Shown here in pieces: positions 36,721 to 48,014 of a stretch of 64,000 nucleotides of DNA (its first letter is position 1; every line of letters begins with the position of its first letter). The translations under genes and the position numbers were made by a program. A model generated the notes under the pieces. The model made no database searches. It saw only the letters and a program-made list of their open reading frames with translations, and had not been told where the DNA came from. Origin of the DNA: Podarcis raffonei (taxonomy: Eukaryota; Chordata; Lepidosauria; Squamata; Lacertidae); NCBI RefSeq assembly GCF_027172205.1, contig NC_070605.1:23254804-23318803 (forward strand). Reading direction: 5' to 3'.

Positions 36721-37746
36721 AGCAAAATATATTTTTTAGAATGCACACGTTCCCCTAATATATGCATTTTTGTAAACACTGTTTAGCTGGAGAACTCCAC
36801 CAACTAATTCAGACATTGTCATTTAATGTTTTCATTTTTTTGCATCAGGTCCACCAAGAGGGGGACACAGCAAGTACTTCTATCCTAGGCCTAGACACCG
36901 AGCTTCCACTTTAAAGTAACCACAAAGTCTCTAGACCTTGTAGAATGAGAGTTATGAATGAAAATGTGCAGTCCCCATTCAACACAAAAAGGAAGACATG
37001 AGTCTGCTCCTACTATTTAGTGTTTTCAGCCAATGAGTGAAGTCACAGCTATGATTCACAAATGCCGTGAAGAAGTTAAATACAGTCACACATGCATCAG
37101 GAAAGACTTTTTAAAAGGTCCAAAATGATCCAGGAAGTTTCTTATCCACACAATGTAGAAGGATCTCCCAGATTCATTTTAAAGCAATGGCTAATGGGAG
37201 TTGTAGTCCAAGTATTTGGATGCCACTGGATGGGCGAAGGCTTCTATGTGGTTATGCGCTTGTTGCTCTTCCACATTATTCTTTTGTTGGTCTTCTTTCT
37301 AGAATTGAGGAACTGGTCTCAAAAAAAAGGACACACACTCATTTGTTTAGCATTTAATTGTGGTTAAATTTCAGGTCGGCAAACTATTAGAACAAGGTTC
37401 ATCTACAGCAGTAAAACTTAACATCATTAAGTGCTGCATCATCACCTTCTCCTTGATCAGGCTGTACTTTGTCTGCAGCCCACATATGGCACCAGAAAAG
37501 CAGGTGCTAACACTGACATAATAGCCCTAACATATTCCATTAGCAAACATTTCTCTCCTGTTTTCACATTTGAAGTAGACGTTGGCTGCTGTATTATCCA
37601 CCCCATCCTTGGGAGGTTCCACACTCAAAGCAAAGCAACCAGGCGGTCATGGTCACAGTACTGAGACCATGGTAGCAATGTTGTGATAAATCAACATATA
37701 CACTTTCTTGTGTTGGAGGCTCTCCAGAAAAACTAGTAGCTGATAT

Positions 37747-37749
<3 letters not shown>

Positions 37750-37792
<43 letters not shown>
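37750..37792. repeat. (AG)n microsatellite
   Basis: About 21 AG units; the same site in unit 1 (near 18940) has only a few units, so the run expanded after duplication. Confidence 0.95.
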
Positions 37793-37796
<4 letters not shown>

Positions 37797-37931
37797 TATA
37801 TAAACAATGTTGCAATAAAACTGTAGCTCTTGCTAAGGAATTTTAACCATCTTAGCCACCCTCCACAGTTTTCCATTTTATTTTCAATCCAGTACTTAAC
37901 ATTTCATGGCTACAGAGAATCTTCAGTTCTC

Positions 37932-39965
37932 GGACTTCCGGGTTAGCGCCATCGACTAAAGGCGGATTCCCTCTGAGCTCCGGAGGGAATCGGCTCTGTA
38001 GGATCGGGTCTGGCCGCTGCAGTGACGCGGGGACCCTTAAAAATCACAGGCGGTGAAGCCTGGTGACTCGGCGGGCACCATTTGCGCCCCCCGACCTGTG
38101 AAGAGCCTTTTTAAAGGCTTCGGAACGGGGGACGGGGTGAGCGGCGCGGTGCTGAGAGTCGACTGCTTCTCCTGCAGAGTGAAGCCGCATTGCCATGGTC
38201 GGAGAGCGCTGACTTCTTCTTTGGAACAATTGGACTCTAAAAGTAACAACCCATGAGTACTATGGAAATTGGTATCGTAAAGAAAAAATTTTTTTTTTAA
38301 GAATTAGGCACGATCAGGGAAGGTGTAAAAAGGAAGTCTGCCTCCTCGTCTTGTAAACAAGTTAAAGCAAAGACCTGCTAACTAAGGTCGAGAGAACCTC
38401 TTTTTTCCTTCTTTGGTAAAAGACTTTAATTTCACGGTTTGGCATTATAAGAAATCTTGCTGGAGGATAAAAGAGCTAATTTTGGGAGCTGAAGTGTCAC
38501 CCTCCCGGACCCGGGAGTGTTCCGCGAGAGAGCCTGTTGATGAGGTACTAAAGAGCTTGACAGCTGTCAAATTAGCTGTCAAGACAGAAAAAGAGAACTT
38601 TGTTTATGCTGCTTCTGCTGGTTATATTGGTTACAATTTTTGTTATAATTTGATGAAAACAAGAAAGAACCAATACAAACTAACTGGATTTTTGGATTTG
38701 AACTGGAATGAACATTAAGAAACCAAAATCCCTCTAGAGGGGGTTTTGGGACATTACAAGAATGGCTGAGAGTTCAGGCTGAATTGGACAGAGTCTTTGT
38801 TCTCTTGGGAAAGTTACTAGGCCAAATTGATGTTTTGGCTATAAATGTTACAACTCTGGACTCAACTGTAAACAATATAATGGAACCTGATAAGGATTTG
38901 AATCAGGAAGTTTATCCAACTGAACAGAAAGAGAAACTTGACAACATTGAGAACTTGGAGAAGGAGACATATGTTGTCCCTGAAGAAAAGGAAGGAGGAA
39001 CTGTAATTCTGCAGATGATGAAAGAGGACTTGAGGTTTGACTTGATGGCAATGAAGGAAAATAAGAACTTGATGTGGAAAATCTGGCCTGAATTGGAGAT
39101 GGAAAAAAGGAGAGATCTCCTTATGTGGAGATCTGAAGACCTAAGGATTACAAATTTGCTTAAGGTGGAGGTTGGAGCCTTGGGGACATTTGGTTTTGAA
39201 AGGAGTAAGAAACAAGATTTGGACCCCACCTTTAAGTATGGAGGACTGGTTGGAAGAAATATGGATCCTGAAGGGCCAGAGCTTTTCCGAGATTTGGTGT
39301 TTAATTTTAAGGACTATCAGAAAAACCAGCAGAGAGGAATTGAGAGAGAATTAAGAGCCTCGGATGTGAGGTCTCCAGGCTAATACTAGATTAAGACTGG
39401 TGGATATTTGTGGGGGACTGAAACCGGGAAAGGGGGGTGTGGGGCTTGGGAATCCAAAGGGTACATAATTATAATGTGTTTTTACTTTCATTTTGTTTTG
39501 GTAATGTGTATGAAATTTGGGAAATTCGTGGAAGGGAACCTGGGTCGACTTTAGAAAGAATGTTTTAAGAATGTGTATTGAGGTACAAGTGTTGATGTTG
39601 AAGTTTGGATAAGGTAAAATTGGTTTGTTTTAAAATGGACTAAATTAAAGGAAAATAAGGTTAGCAAAAATAAATTGAGGAAATGAATGAAAGAGAAAAA
39701 GTAAAATAATAATATGTTAAATTAAGCATAGAAATAGGTTAAAAATTATGGATAAGGATTTGCTGAATTAACAATTTGAATTGGAATACAAGAAAGGGGG
39801 GTATGAGGAGGTCAGGGAAATATGTTATTGAAAAATAGATATTGTGAACTTTATGTGTTTTTAATTTTTTCTGCTTTTTGTTTTTCTTTTTTTTCTTTTT
39901 GACTTTTTGTTTTTTTGTATTGTATTAAATTCGAAAATCTTAATAAATATTTTTTTTAAAAAAAA
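37932..39965 (+). mobile_element. Second L1-derived element with an ORF1-like frame (2.0 kb)
   Basis: Flanked by an 18-bp perfect target duplication (37914-37931 and 39966-39983) with a poly(A) end; unit 1 shows the related empty site near 19808. The 5' end GGACTTCCGGGTTAGCGCC and the layout match the element at 24812. A 199-aa frame (38784-39383) has an N-terminal heptad-like segment (DRVFVLLGKLLGQIDVLAIN), a charged middle (MWKIWPELEMEKRRDLL) and ends in RELRASDVRSPG, as in the first element. No endonuclease or reverse transcriptase. No RRM motif of a classical L1 ORF1 was recognised, so the frame's exact origin is open. Confidence 0.8.
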
Positions 39966-39983
39966 AGAGAATCTTCAGTTCTC

Positions 39984-40890
39984 ATTTTATTGTTCTTTGC
40001 TGGTGAGTTTGATTACCTTAGGATTGTTGTTTTTTAGTTTAAAAGATATTTTGTCCTCCTGAAATCTCAGCAATTCCCTGAGAATGCAGGTATCTTCCAC
40101 CTGATTTTAATAGAGTTTGAGTGTTAACTCAATTAAAAACTCTTGATATCAAACTCAAATAAAGATTTATCATTGGTTGGCTACCATATAACAATATCAC
40201 TTCTAAATTGACTCTAAGATTTTGACATTCATTTTTGCTGAATGTGTTAGAAAGGGGATTGTCTGAATGTATGCATACTGATCAGCTTCATTAAAGGGAG
40301 ATTTCTTCAGGATACTAAGGAGAATACTTGGTATAACTATTACAAAGAAACAAAATTTCTATTCCATTCCTTGCTGACACAGAAAAGGCATTTGATAAAT
40401 TAGAATGGACTTTCATGAAATGAGTGGGTCTTGGAAGGCAAGGTTTAACTTCGTCAGACCTACTCTAAGAAAACTAACTGCTAAATTAAAAAGAAATGTT
40501 TTTATTTATAAAGCAACATGTATTTCTAGCTTACTAGAACAAATAACCTCTGAACTGTAAAAACGGTAAACCCTGTTAAATAGCTACTATTTTTCCTACA
40601 CTTCTCATGCTGGATACCAAAAGGTATTCTGTGATTGACTCAGGAAACCCTCAAGACCAAGCTGCCACTCTGCGCTGGTGGAATTGTGTTGTGACTCCTC
40701 ACTAGCTGTGCTTTTCACCATAGTTTACTGGAAGATTATACAATATGTTGGTTAACTTTTTGTTGAATGAGACTTGGGTTCCTTCTATGAAGCTGGGAAT
40801 TACTGGGAGTGGTTTTTGTAGCTGTTCTGGAGGCAAAAATAATTCATAAGACATTTCCGGCAGCCCTTCACCTGAAAGCTACAAGGTCAT
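39984..40890. other. Pseudogene intron sequence shared with unit 1
   Basis: Matches 19805-20990 of unit 1 over its length, including the L1 reverse transcriptase remnant (LADTEKAFD-type, 40270-40460) and GCTGCCACTCTGCGCTGGTGG blocks. No gene recognised. Confidence 0.6.
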
Positions 40891-40891
40891 A

Positions 40892-41240
40892 GGTAAAGGT
40901 AAAGGGACCCCTGACCATTAGGTCCAGTCGTGACCGACTCTGGGGTTGTGGCGCTCATCTCACTTTATAAGCCGAGGGAGCCGGCGTACAGCTTCCGGGT
41001 CATGTGGCCAGCATGACTAAACCACTTCTGGCGAACCAGAGCAGCGCACGGAAACACCGTTTACCTTCCCGACGGAGCGGTACCTATTTATCTACTTGCA
41101 CTTTGACGTCCTTTTGAACTGCTAGGTTGGCAGGAGCAGGGACCGAGCAACGGGAGCTCACCCTGTCGCAGGGATTGGAACCGTCAACCTTCTGATCGGC
41201 AAGTCCTAGGCTCTGTGGTTTAACCCACAGTGCCACCCGC
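40892..41240 (-). repeat. Nearly full-length tRNA-derived SINE (Sauria/Squam-like)
   Basis: On the minus strand it begins GCGGGTGGCACTGTGGGTTA with a tRNA-like head and B box (GGTTCCAATCC) and ends in a CCTTTACCTTTACC tail. Unit 1 lacks it at the matching place (near 20972), so it is a private insertion of unit 2. Confidence 0.8.
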
Positions 41241-42405
41241 ATTATAGTAGGAGAGAAATCTAAAGAATACTCATGTTCCTGATGTAGACTCATTTATTGC
41301 ACCATTAGTGCAATGGAGACGGAAATGATTGAGAGCTGTATTATCCTCATGAGGTTCAGTACCTTGCGGTTTCTGCAGCTGATGGCGAACAGAAAAAAGA
41401 GGTTGCGAACAACCTGCTGCTGCAAGCCAGGACTCCGACAATTCCAAAGTTTGTGTTGGTAAAGCAAGTGTTTTCTGTTTGACTGTTCCATACTCACTGG
41501 TTTGAGCCTGAATAAGCAGTGTAGGCTTTGTCTACTGCTGTGGTTTTCAACCTTTTTGAATCTATGGCTCCCTTGACCAGCCATATTTTTTCTGTGACTC
41601 CTCTGTGGAATCCAGTTACATTGGGGATCAGGACACGTGTGAAAATATCACCTCTAAAAAAAGGGTTGTCCTATTTTTAAAAGTGACAGGCTGCTTTTAG
41701 AAAATCCTGCCCCCTGGATGCCATTTTCAATGGACGAATCCCAGCTAAGTCAGGGAAATTATGGACGTACAGTATGACAGCCCTATCAGAACATCAACTG
41801 CCATGGAACAACAGTGGGACTGTGCACTCACTGCCAGTTTCTCGGCTTCAAAAGGCATCTGAGAAGTCACTCTGAGTAACAGGATGCTTGACCAGATAGA
41901 CCTGTCGTACAATGCAGCAGGCTTCTTCTTACATTCTTCTGTGTCCATTCATCCTTCTCTGTCCTCTCTCCAATCCTATGGTTGGCCTCCTATCCAGCAG
42001 CCATGATGGAATTGCCACAGCAGAGATTGTTCTGTGTGTGACTTTAGCATTCATTCTGTTATTAGTAAGTCAGCAGACCAGGAGGGCTGGCTGAGGTTTT
42101 GCTTAACAACCAAGCAAAGTGGCACGACACTCACTGAGGTAGCGAGCGCTCTAACTGGCTGTGTAGTTCTGCGGGAGTTCCCCCCTGTTATATATAGTTC
42201 ATAGCCTTCCTACTATGTCCTGTGCCTGACCTAAGAAAGACAAAAGCCTCTCTGTTGCTTTCTCCTCAAGTTATACAATGTTTTGTTACGCTTCCTCAAT
42301 AAAGCGTTACCAAGATTTAAATAGCTTTGCTAACAAGCCATACATGAAGATTTAAGGCACAGTGCATCAAAAAAAGACACCCAGAACTCTTCATTGGGAA
42401 TACAT

Positions 42406-42411
42406 TTTATT
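42406..42411 (-). promoter_or_regulatory. Polyadenylation signal AATAAA of VMO1 copy 6
   Basis: AATAAA about 70 nt past the stop codon, as in copies 2 and 4. Confidence 0.65.
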
Positions 42412-42481
42412 ATTAAGTTTCACGTCATGGAGCCATTGGGGCACAGGGAACTGAGCTATTGTTGGGTGAAACCCACATGGT

Positions 42482-44909
42482 TCAGTCGCAGCAGTAGAAC
42501 AGCACATCGTTAAGTCCTGTGATGTCACCTGTTCCCAACTCACTGTCAATTCTTGTCTGAATTCCACATATGGCGCCTTTAGGACAGATTGCACTCCATG
42601 GACCATACGTACCCCAGTCAATTGAATGGCCTGGCAGGACAAGCCCATCTTCACAGCGGAACTTGATATTGTTAGCAGATGTATCATCCACCCATTCTCC
42701 TTGTGGTTCTAGTACTCTCAGAGAAAATGAGATTAGACGGCCTTTAGGACAAGTCTCCTTCTTTGTCCATCGTCCATACCTGACAAAGATAGTGGTGTTA
42801 ATACTCTGAAGAAATGTTTGCTCCAATCATGTCTGCACCATACATTCACAGCCATTCAGCACACATTTGAAGCATATGGCTTCTCCCAAAGAATCCTGGG
42901 AGCTTTGATTTTGAGGAAATATAAAAGGTATATTTTAACAAAAAAGGGCTCAAACCATCTCAAGAATTGTTAAGTTTTTTGAAAGTTGGATAATAGCTAT
43001 AAAGAATGGTTTCGGCGGCAGGGTGCACATTTTTTATTTCTATTGTTATTTTGTGTTTTATGTTCTTCAGGCAATATGCACACAGGAACAGGTAAATTTT
43101 ATAATACTTTTCATATCAGCAACGGTTGGTGATATCAATTTTATATCTTTCTGTGATTAGATGAGTTATTTTGTAATTTTTTACCCTTGTTCTCAACTAA
43201 TACGGTCTACATTTTATTACACAGGTAATGTTGCATTCTCTTCACATTTTATTCACCTCATATGGAAATAGATGTAGAATGGAATTCTGTTTTATTTAAT
43301 TTTGTTAGCTTAATGATTAATTCTTGAGGAAGTAAACGTGATGTACTCTGGAACTACATCCGAATGTTGAGCAACTGTCTTTTCTACATTGCATTTCGCT
43401 ATTTTATCACATCCCTCCCTGTTGCGTTGTTGATGCACTCAGGTTTGGCAGCCCATGAATAAGTCAACATAATCCAAGATGTATCCTCCTCAAGAACTCA
43501 GAGAAAGGGCGAGAAGCTGCCACATTTGGTTCCATACTTCTTTCTAACAACAAAACCAAGAAATGGAATATTTAAAGCTACTCACCGTCCAAGAGCAGAT
43601 TGAATTTCTGAGCCATCCGTGCAAATGAGGCGGATGCCATTCAGAGATGTATCATCTTTTAACTGTAATGGTCTTACCTCTGAGTCTGTCTGGGGGAGAA
43701 GAGAAGCTATGACTGCAATAAGACCACATTTAAGAGCAAAGCACAGCATTTTCAGGAGGAATTTCACACACACTAGATTGGCAGGCAGAATTTGACAGTA
43801 TTGCACAGAACTTGGATGGTTTGATTTGAAAAGGAACTCGTTTGACATGCCCCAAAAGGAACTAACTCCAGTTCAAGTTTGCCCCTTTACAAAATGAACT
43901 ATTTCAGTTCCCAGTTCAATTCAAGTTTGTCCAAATGTTCCTTGGCAAAAAAATATTTCAGCCTCCAGAAAGTCACAAGCTGTTGTGTTGAAGCATAAAA
44001 TTTACTTAAGAAGACTAAGGAACCATCATTCCACACAAAGCAGAATATGAATAGTTTGTTTTCTTTCCCCTCAAAATTATGATATTTAAGCTTAAATGCA
44101 CAAAGGGTCCAAAGTGTAAATAACACATTTAAGAGAATGAACTTGAAGATGAAAACTAGAAATTTGCTTCAAAATGAACTGAATTCATTTTTCGTTCACA
44201 CAGCCATTACTTTTCAGCTGTTGTTGGCATGGTGCAATATCACCATCATCATCATCATGTATTAAATTTCTATACCACCCTTCATCTGAAGATCACAGGG
44301 TGGTTTACAATGTAAAAAAACAAAAATGCATGCCATAATAACAAACAAAAACAATTCTCCCAACAGTTTAATTAGCCAAAGCCCTGGGAGAAGAGGAATG
44401 CTTTTGCCAGGCACCTAAGGATATGTAACAGGGGTTCCAGGCAAACCTCTCTGGGGAGAGCATTCCACAAGTGAGGAACCACTACATAAAAGGCCCATTC
44501 TTGTGTTGCTGCTCTCTGGACCTCTCACAGAGAAGGCACATGAAGAAGAACCTCAAATGCTAAAGGGCCTTAGGTGTGCAACCAGTACGTTTGCATCATA
44601 ATGACCTCACCACCAAGCAACTCAGTCAGATGGAGGTCAGGTGAGCAGAGCCGCCCCAGGACACTGTCCATTCATACTTAATGTCACAGCTACTTGGCAC
44701 CTAGGTGCCTGAAAAGGAGGACACAAGGAGATATCTACCATCAATTTGAATCCATTTGCATGTCCTTCGCGACAGAATTCTATGGGTCCCCAGACACCCC
44801 ATGGCCCTCCATTTGGCACTGAGAGTACCGTGGTATACTTTCGGGTTTTTGCATCCGAGAGGTAGCTGGAGAAGATCAAGAAGAGCGCAGTACCTATAGA
44901 GAGGTCCAT
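42482..44909 (-). CDS. VMO1-like protein, copy 6 (three exons, 190 aa)
   Basis: Exons 44739-44909, 43586-43689 and 42482-42779, all GT-AG and in frame. Signal peptide as in copies 2 and 4, then [21 protein letters not shown] and EFCREGHANGFKLM: the usual lysine at the exon 1 end is methionine. Exon 2 starts TDSEVRPLQLK, different from both sister copies, then [15 protein letters not shown], ending ALG with arginine made across the junction instead of proline. Exon 3 starts YGRWTKKETC and holds [45 protein letters not shown] and YCCD. Eight cysteines. The exon 2 acceptor is CCCCCAG before ACA; GAG-GTA within the exon could be misread as a start, but the 104-nt length and phase match the sister copies. 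Secreted, family role in egg coats; expression unknown. Confidence 0.88.
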
Positions 44910-45460
44910 CGAAGGCAGCTCACCGCAGATCTAGCAGCAAAAGCATAAGTGGGAAAATAATAGCCATGAGAATTTTGAACCCCAAATCCCTGAATCCCGT
45001 TTTTCAGAATATGTGGTTGCTTTTGGCTGATACAACAGATTCACTGGTTGGCTTTTCTAATTCCAGTTTGATTCAGGAATTATTTGGATTACGACCAGGA
45101 CAAAATTCACTAGGCAAGCAGGAAACGCTTTTAGAAAAAGTGAATGGTAGAACAATAATGGGTGGGTTTTACCTAACCCCTGAGTAATTATTATTGCTTC
45201 TCAAGAATTCCTAAACATTGTTAACAAAGGTTTGTCCAAAGTGACTCACAGCAATAAAAACCTACAAGTTTATTACTAAAACTTAAAACAGAATAGTCAC
45301 AAAAATAAAAATAAAAAGACTCCACAATCCAACTTTCATTGCATGAGTGGGAAGGCCAATCACACCATGTGAGTCTTGAATGCCTTTCAAGATGCCTGAA
45401 GGTCAGTCACCCTTGGGTGGAGCCAGCACAGAAAAGACCCTGCAGATGATAATTTTAATA

Positions 45461-45520
45461 TTATTATTATTACTACTGCTGCTGCTGCTGCTGCTGCTAC
45501 TACTACTACAACTACTACTC
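45461..45520. repeat. (ATT)n(CTG)n(CTA)n microsatellite
   Basis: Same compound run as 28821-28880, next to a CTCACC (donor GGTGAG on the minus strand). Confidence 0.85.
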
Positions 45521-45733
45521 ACCTTTTGGGAATAACAGCACAGCTGGAATTTATTTATTGTTGTTGTTGTTTTGTTCTCTTGCTTTACCTCATTCAGTTC
45601 TGGCCACTGCCTAAGCTTGTATAATTATGAACAGGAGGCAGCCCTTGTCCTCCTTTCTCCCTTCAGCAAGCTGCTTCATGCAGTGTCTCACTGCAGTCAA
45701 TTATCCTACGTGGGAAAGACTTTGAGCTGAGCT

Positions 45734-45746
45734 GCTTATATTAATG
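45734..45746 (-). promoter_or_regulatory. Candidate TATA region of VMO1 copy 6
   Basis: CATTAATATAAGC on the minus strand, identical to unit 2 and about 830 bases upstream of the ATG. Confidence 0.38.
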
Positions 45747-46444
45747 TGGGCAGCAACCAGGAACAGGAAAAAGGAGATGTGGGAGTTGTCTTCCTGAGAA
45801 TCAACTGCCATGCTCTGCAGCTCCATGACTGGACAGAACTGGTCAGTATTTAATAGTCACGGGAATAGGGTGAGTCCTCAAAATATATATCTCGGGTGTT
45901 ACAGGCCAGCATGAAGAGGACTGTATTCAGTATGTGGTGAAAACTATAGTGAAGGTGCCAAACACACTTCCCAGGGAGAAAATTCTACAGCCACAGAGAA
46001 TGCTATCTCCTGGGTCACCACCATCCCAAACATTGGAAGGCAGTGGAAGTATCAAGGGGAGCCCCTCTGCAGATCTTGACACCTGAGAGCGTCTATAGAT
46101 AAAGAGGTGCTCTCTGAGATATTTGGGGGCCTAAGTCATTTGGGGATTTACGTGAGCTCCTTCAACTGAGCCTGCAACAAAATAGCAAATATGATTCAAT
46201 GTAATACATATTGGGAGCATATTGGGAGGGATGATCCTAAGATGCCAAATGATGTCTTAAACAGCACCGACTAATGATGGAAGAGATCTTGGGACCATGG
46301 TAGATGGCTCAACTAAAATATCAACTCCGCATGTATCACATGTATGAAAGGCAGATTCCATGCTTTGGGAATGGATCAAAAAATAATATCACAATGCCTT
46401 TATAAAACTCTATTGTGCATGGTATGTAGTTCTCCCATAATACT

Positions 46445-46458
46445 GGAACCCAGGGATG

Positions 46459-46503
<45 letters not shown>

Positions 46504-46800
46504 CTACCCCACCCATCTGACTGGGTTTCCCCAGCCAATCTGGGCGGCTTTCAACAGAACATTAAAAACAGAATAGAACTTTAAACATTAAAAACTTCCC
46601 TAAACAGCTCTGCCTTCAGAAGTCTTCTTAAAGTCAGATAGTTGTTTATTTCCTTGACATCTGATGGGAGGGCGTTCCACAGGGCAGGCGCCACTGCCAA
46701 GAAGGCCCTCTGCCTGGTTCCCTGTAATCTCACTTCTTGCAGTGAGGGAACCACCAGAAGGCCCTCGGAGCTGGACCTCGGTGTTAAATAATGTTGTTAA
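46445..46800. repeat. (ATT)n and CR1-like LINE remnant
   Basis: About 15 ATT units followed by CCCCACCCATCTGACTGGG and the GGGAGGGCGTTCCACAGGGC block; same family as 2925 and 31680. Confidence 0.55.
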
Positions 46801-47536
46801 ATATCCTGTGATGGTCACCCAGCCTGCTGTTTTAAGTTACCCTTAATGTAATGGTACAGTTCACAGACCTTTGCAATGTATTGATGTCATACATCGGTGG
46901 TCTAAAGCATTACAATTTAGGCAACTTAAGATGGCAGGCTGTGTGGCAGCCATGATGGACACCCAGCTTAACTCCCACCTATTGTCCACTTAAGATCTAG
47001 GAGTTAGTTTTAGAGGGTAGTGAGTGACGTCCCTGGAAACCAATAGAGGAAGCAGATGATGTCTGCCATGGTTGCCACAAGCAGGGCTGGTTGGGATAAG
47101 CACATTGACATGATGCCAATGGCCCCTCCACAACTGGTGCTGACTCTGCTTTAACTGATCTGTATTCTCTACTTATTCATTGCTGGAAAGCATCCTTGAA
47201 AATGACTTTTTGAAAACAAGGGCCAGAATGTATAAGTGCTGACACTAATACAGTGGTACCTCAGTTTATGAACTTAATCTGTTCCAGAAGTCTGTTCTTA
47301 AACCAAAGTGTTCATAAACCAAGGTTTGCTTTCCCACAGCAGTGGGGGACTCAATTTACTTTTTTTTAAAGAAATATTTATTAAGGTTTTACAAAAAACA
47401 TAGGTTTACAGAATAGAGAAAAATTAAAACAAAGATTAACAAGCTAAAAAACACACATAGAAGAAAAAAAGAAAAAAGATACAAAAAACAAATAGCTAAA
47501 AAGAAAAAAGAAAAATAAATCCATTTTTCAATATCT

Positions 47537-48014
47537 TGTCGGAATTCAAGCCATCAGAGCCAGTCCCAGCTCTTAGTCCAGAGCAATTTGGCCACCCTCC
47601 AGGTGCCCGGCTTGAATCCTTATTGACCTCCCCTGCCAGCGACTCCCGGCAGGATCAAGGGAGGTCTCCCTCGGCGATTCTTCCCAACGTGAAAGAAGAA
47701 CACACCATTCCTCCCCCTCCTCTCCCAGGGAGGGGGAAAGAGACAGACAGAAATATATTTACATGTCTTTATTCCTGTCTTTCACCAGTACAGAGAAAAC
47801 ATGTCTGTACACTCTGATTCCAACTGCAGAGAGAGAATAACTCCACCCATGTACTTCCAGTACAGGGTCATGTGCTGCTCTGAGCTAACATCCGGCGCTC
47901 AGAGCTCTGAACAGACTGTCCCTGGTTCCCACGGTACAATCCAATAACATCAGTTTCCTGTTTACCATTCCAGCCATCTGGAGCTAGCTTCTGCATTGCT
48001 CCTTTTTCGTAACA
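47537..48014 (-). repeat. Downstream (3') LTR of the copia-type element
   Basis: In plus-strand terms starts TGTCGGAATTC and ends TTTTTCGTAACA; the long internal frame runs into it. Confidence 0.9.

Larger units (their letters stand above)
37399..41372 (-). pseudogene. VMO1 pseudogene, copy 5 (exons 2 and 3 only)
   Basis: Near-identical partner of copy 3. Exon 3 remnant 37399 to about 37667 has the same internal stop and the same frameshift near QTK, and has additionally lost about 30 bases including the exon start and acceptor. Exon 2 remnant 41275-41372 (98 nt) reads KPQGTEPHEDNTALNHFRLHC without a stop, with the same GT-to-AT donor change. No exon 1 found. The intervening sequence holds the (AG)n run, the L1-derived element at 37932-39965, an L1 reverse transcriptase remnant and a SINE. 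Confidence 0.85.
21485..41904. repeat. Tandem duplication unit 2 (VMO1 copy 4 + pseudogene copy 5)
   Basis: Same order as unit 1 but about 7 kb longer. The extra length comes from two L1-derived elements (24812, 37932), BovB (29605), a solo LTR (27569), a DIRS-like element (33529) and two further local copies of the segment holding the MITE and minisatellite. Confidence 0.75.

Noticed and set aside
43657-43689. Alternative exon 2 start for copy 6 at the internal GAG-GTA, giving a shorter exon
   Set aside because: The exon starting at 43689 has the same 104-nt length, phase and CCCCCAG acceptor as copies 2 and 4.
47536-47817. 93-aa frame present twice (also at 50688-50969)
   Set aside because: Both lie in the two LTRs of the copia-type element on the strand opposite to it; the duplication is that of the LTRs.
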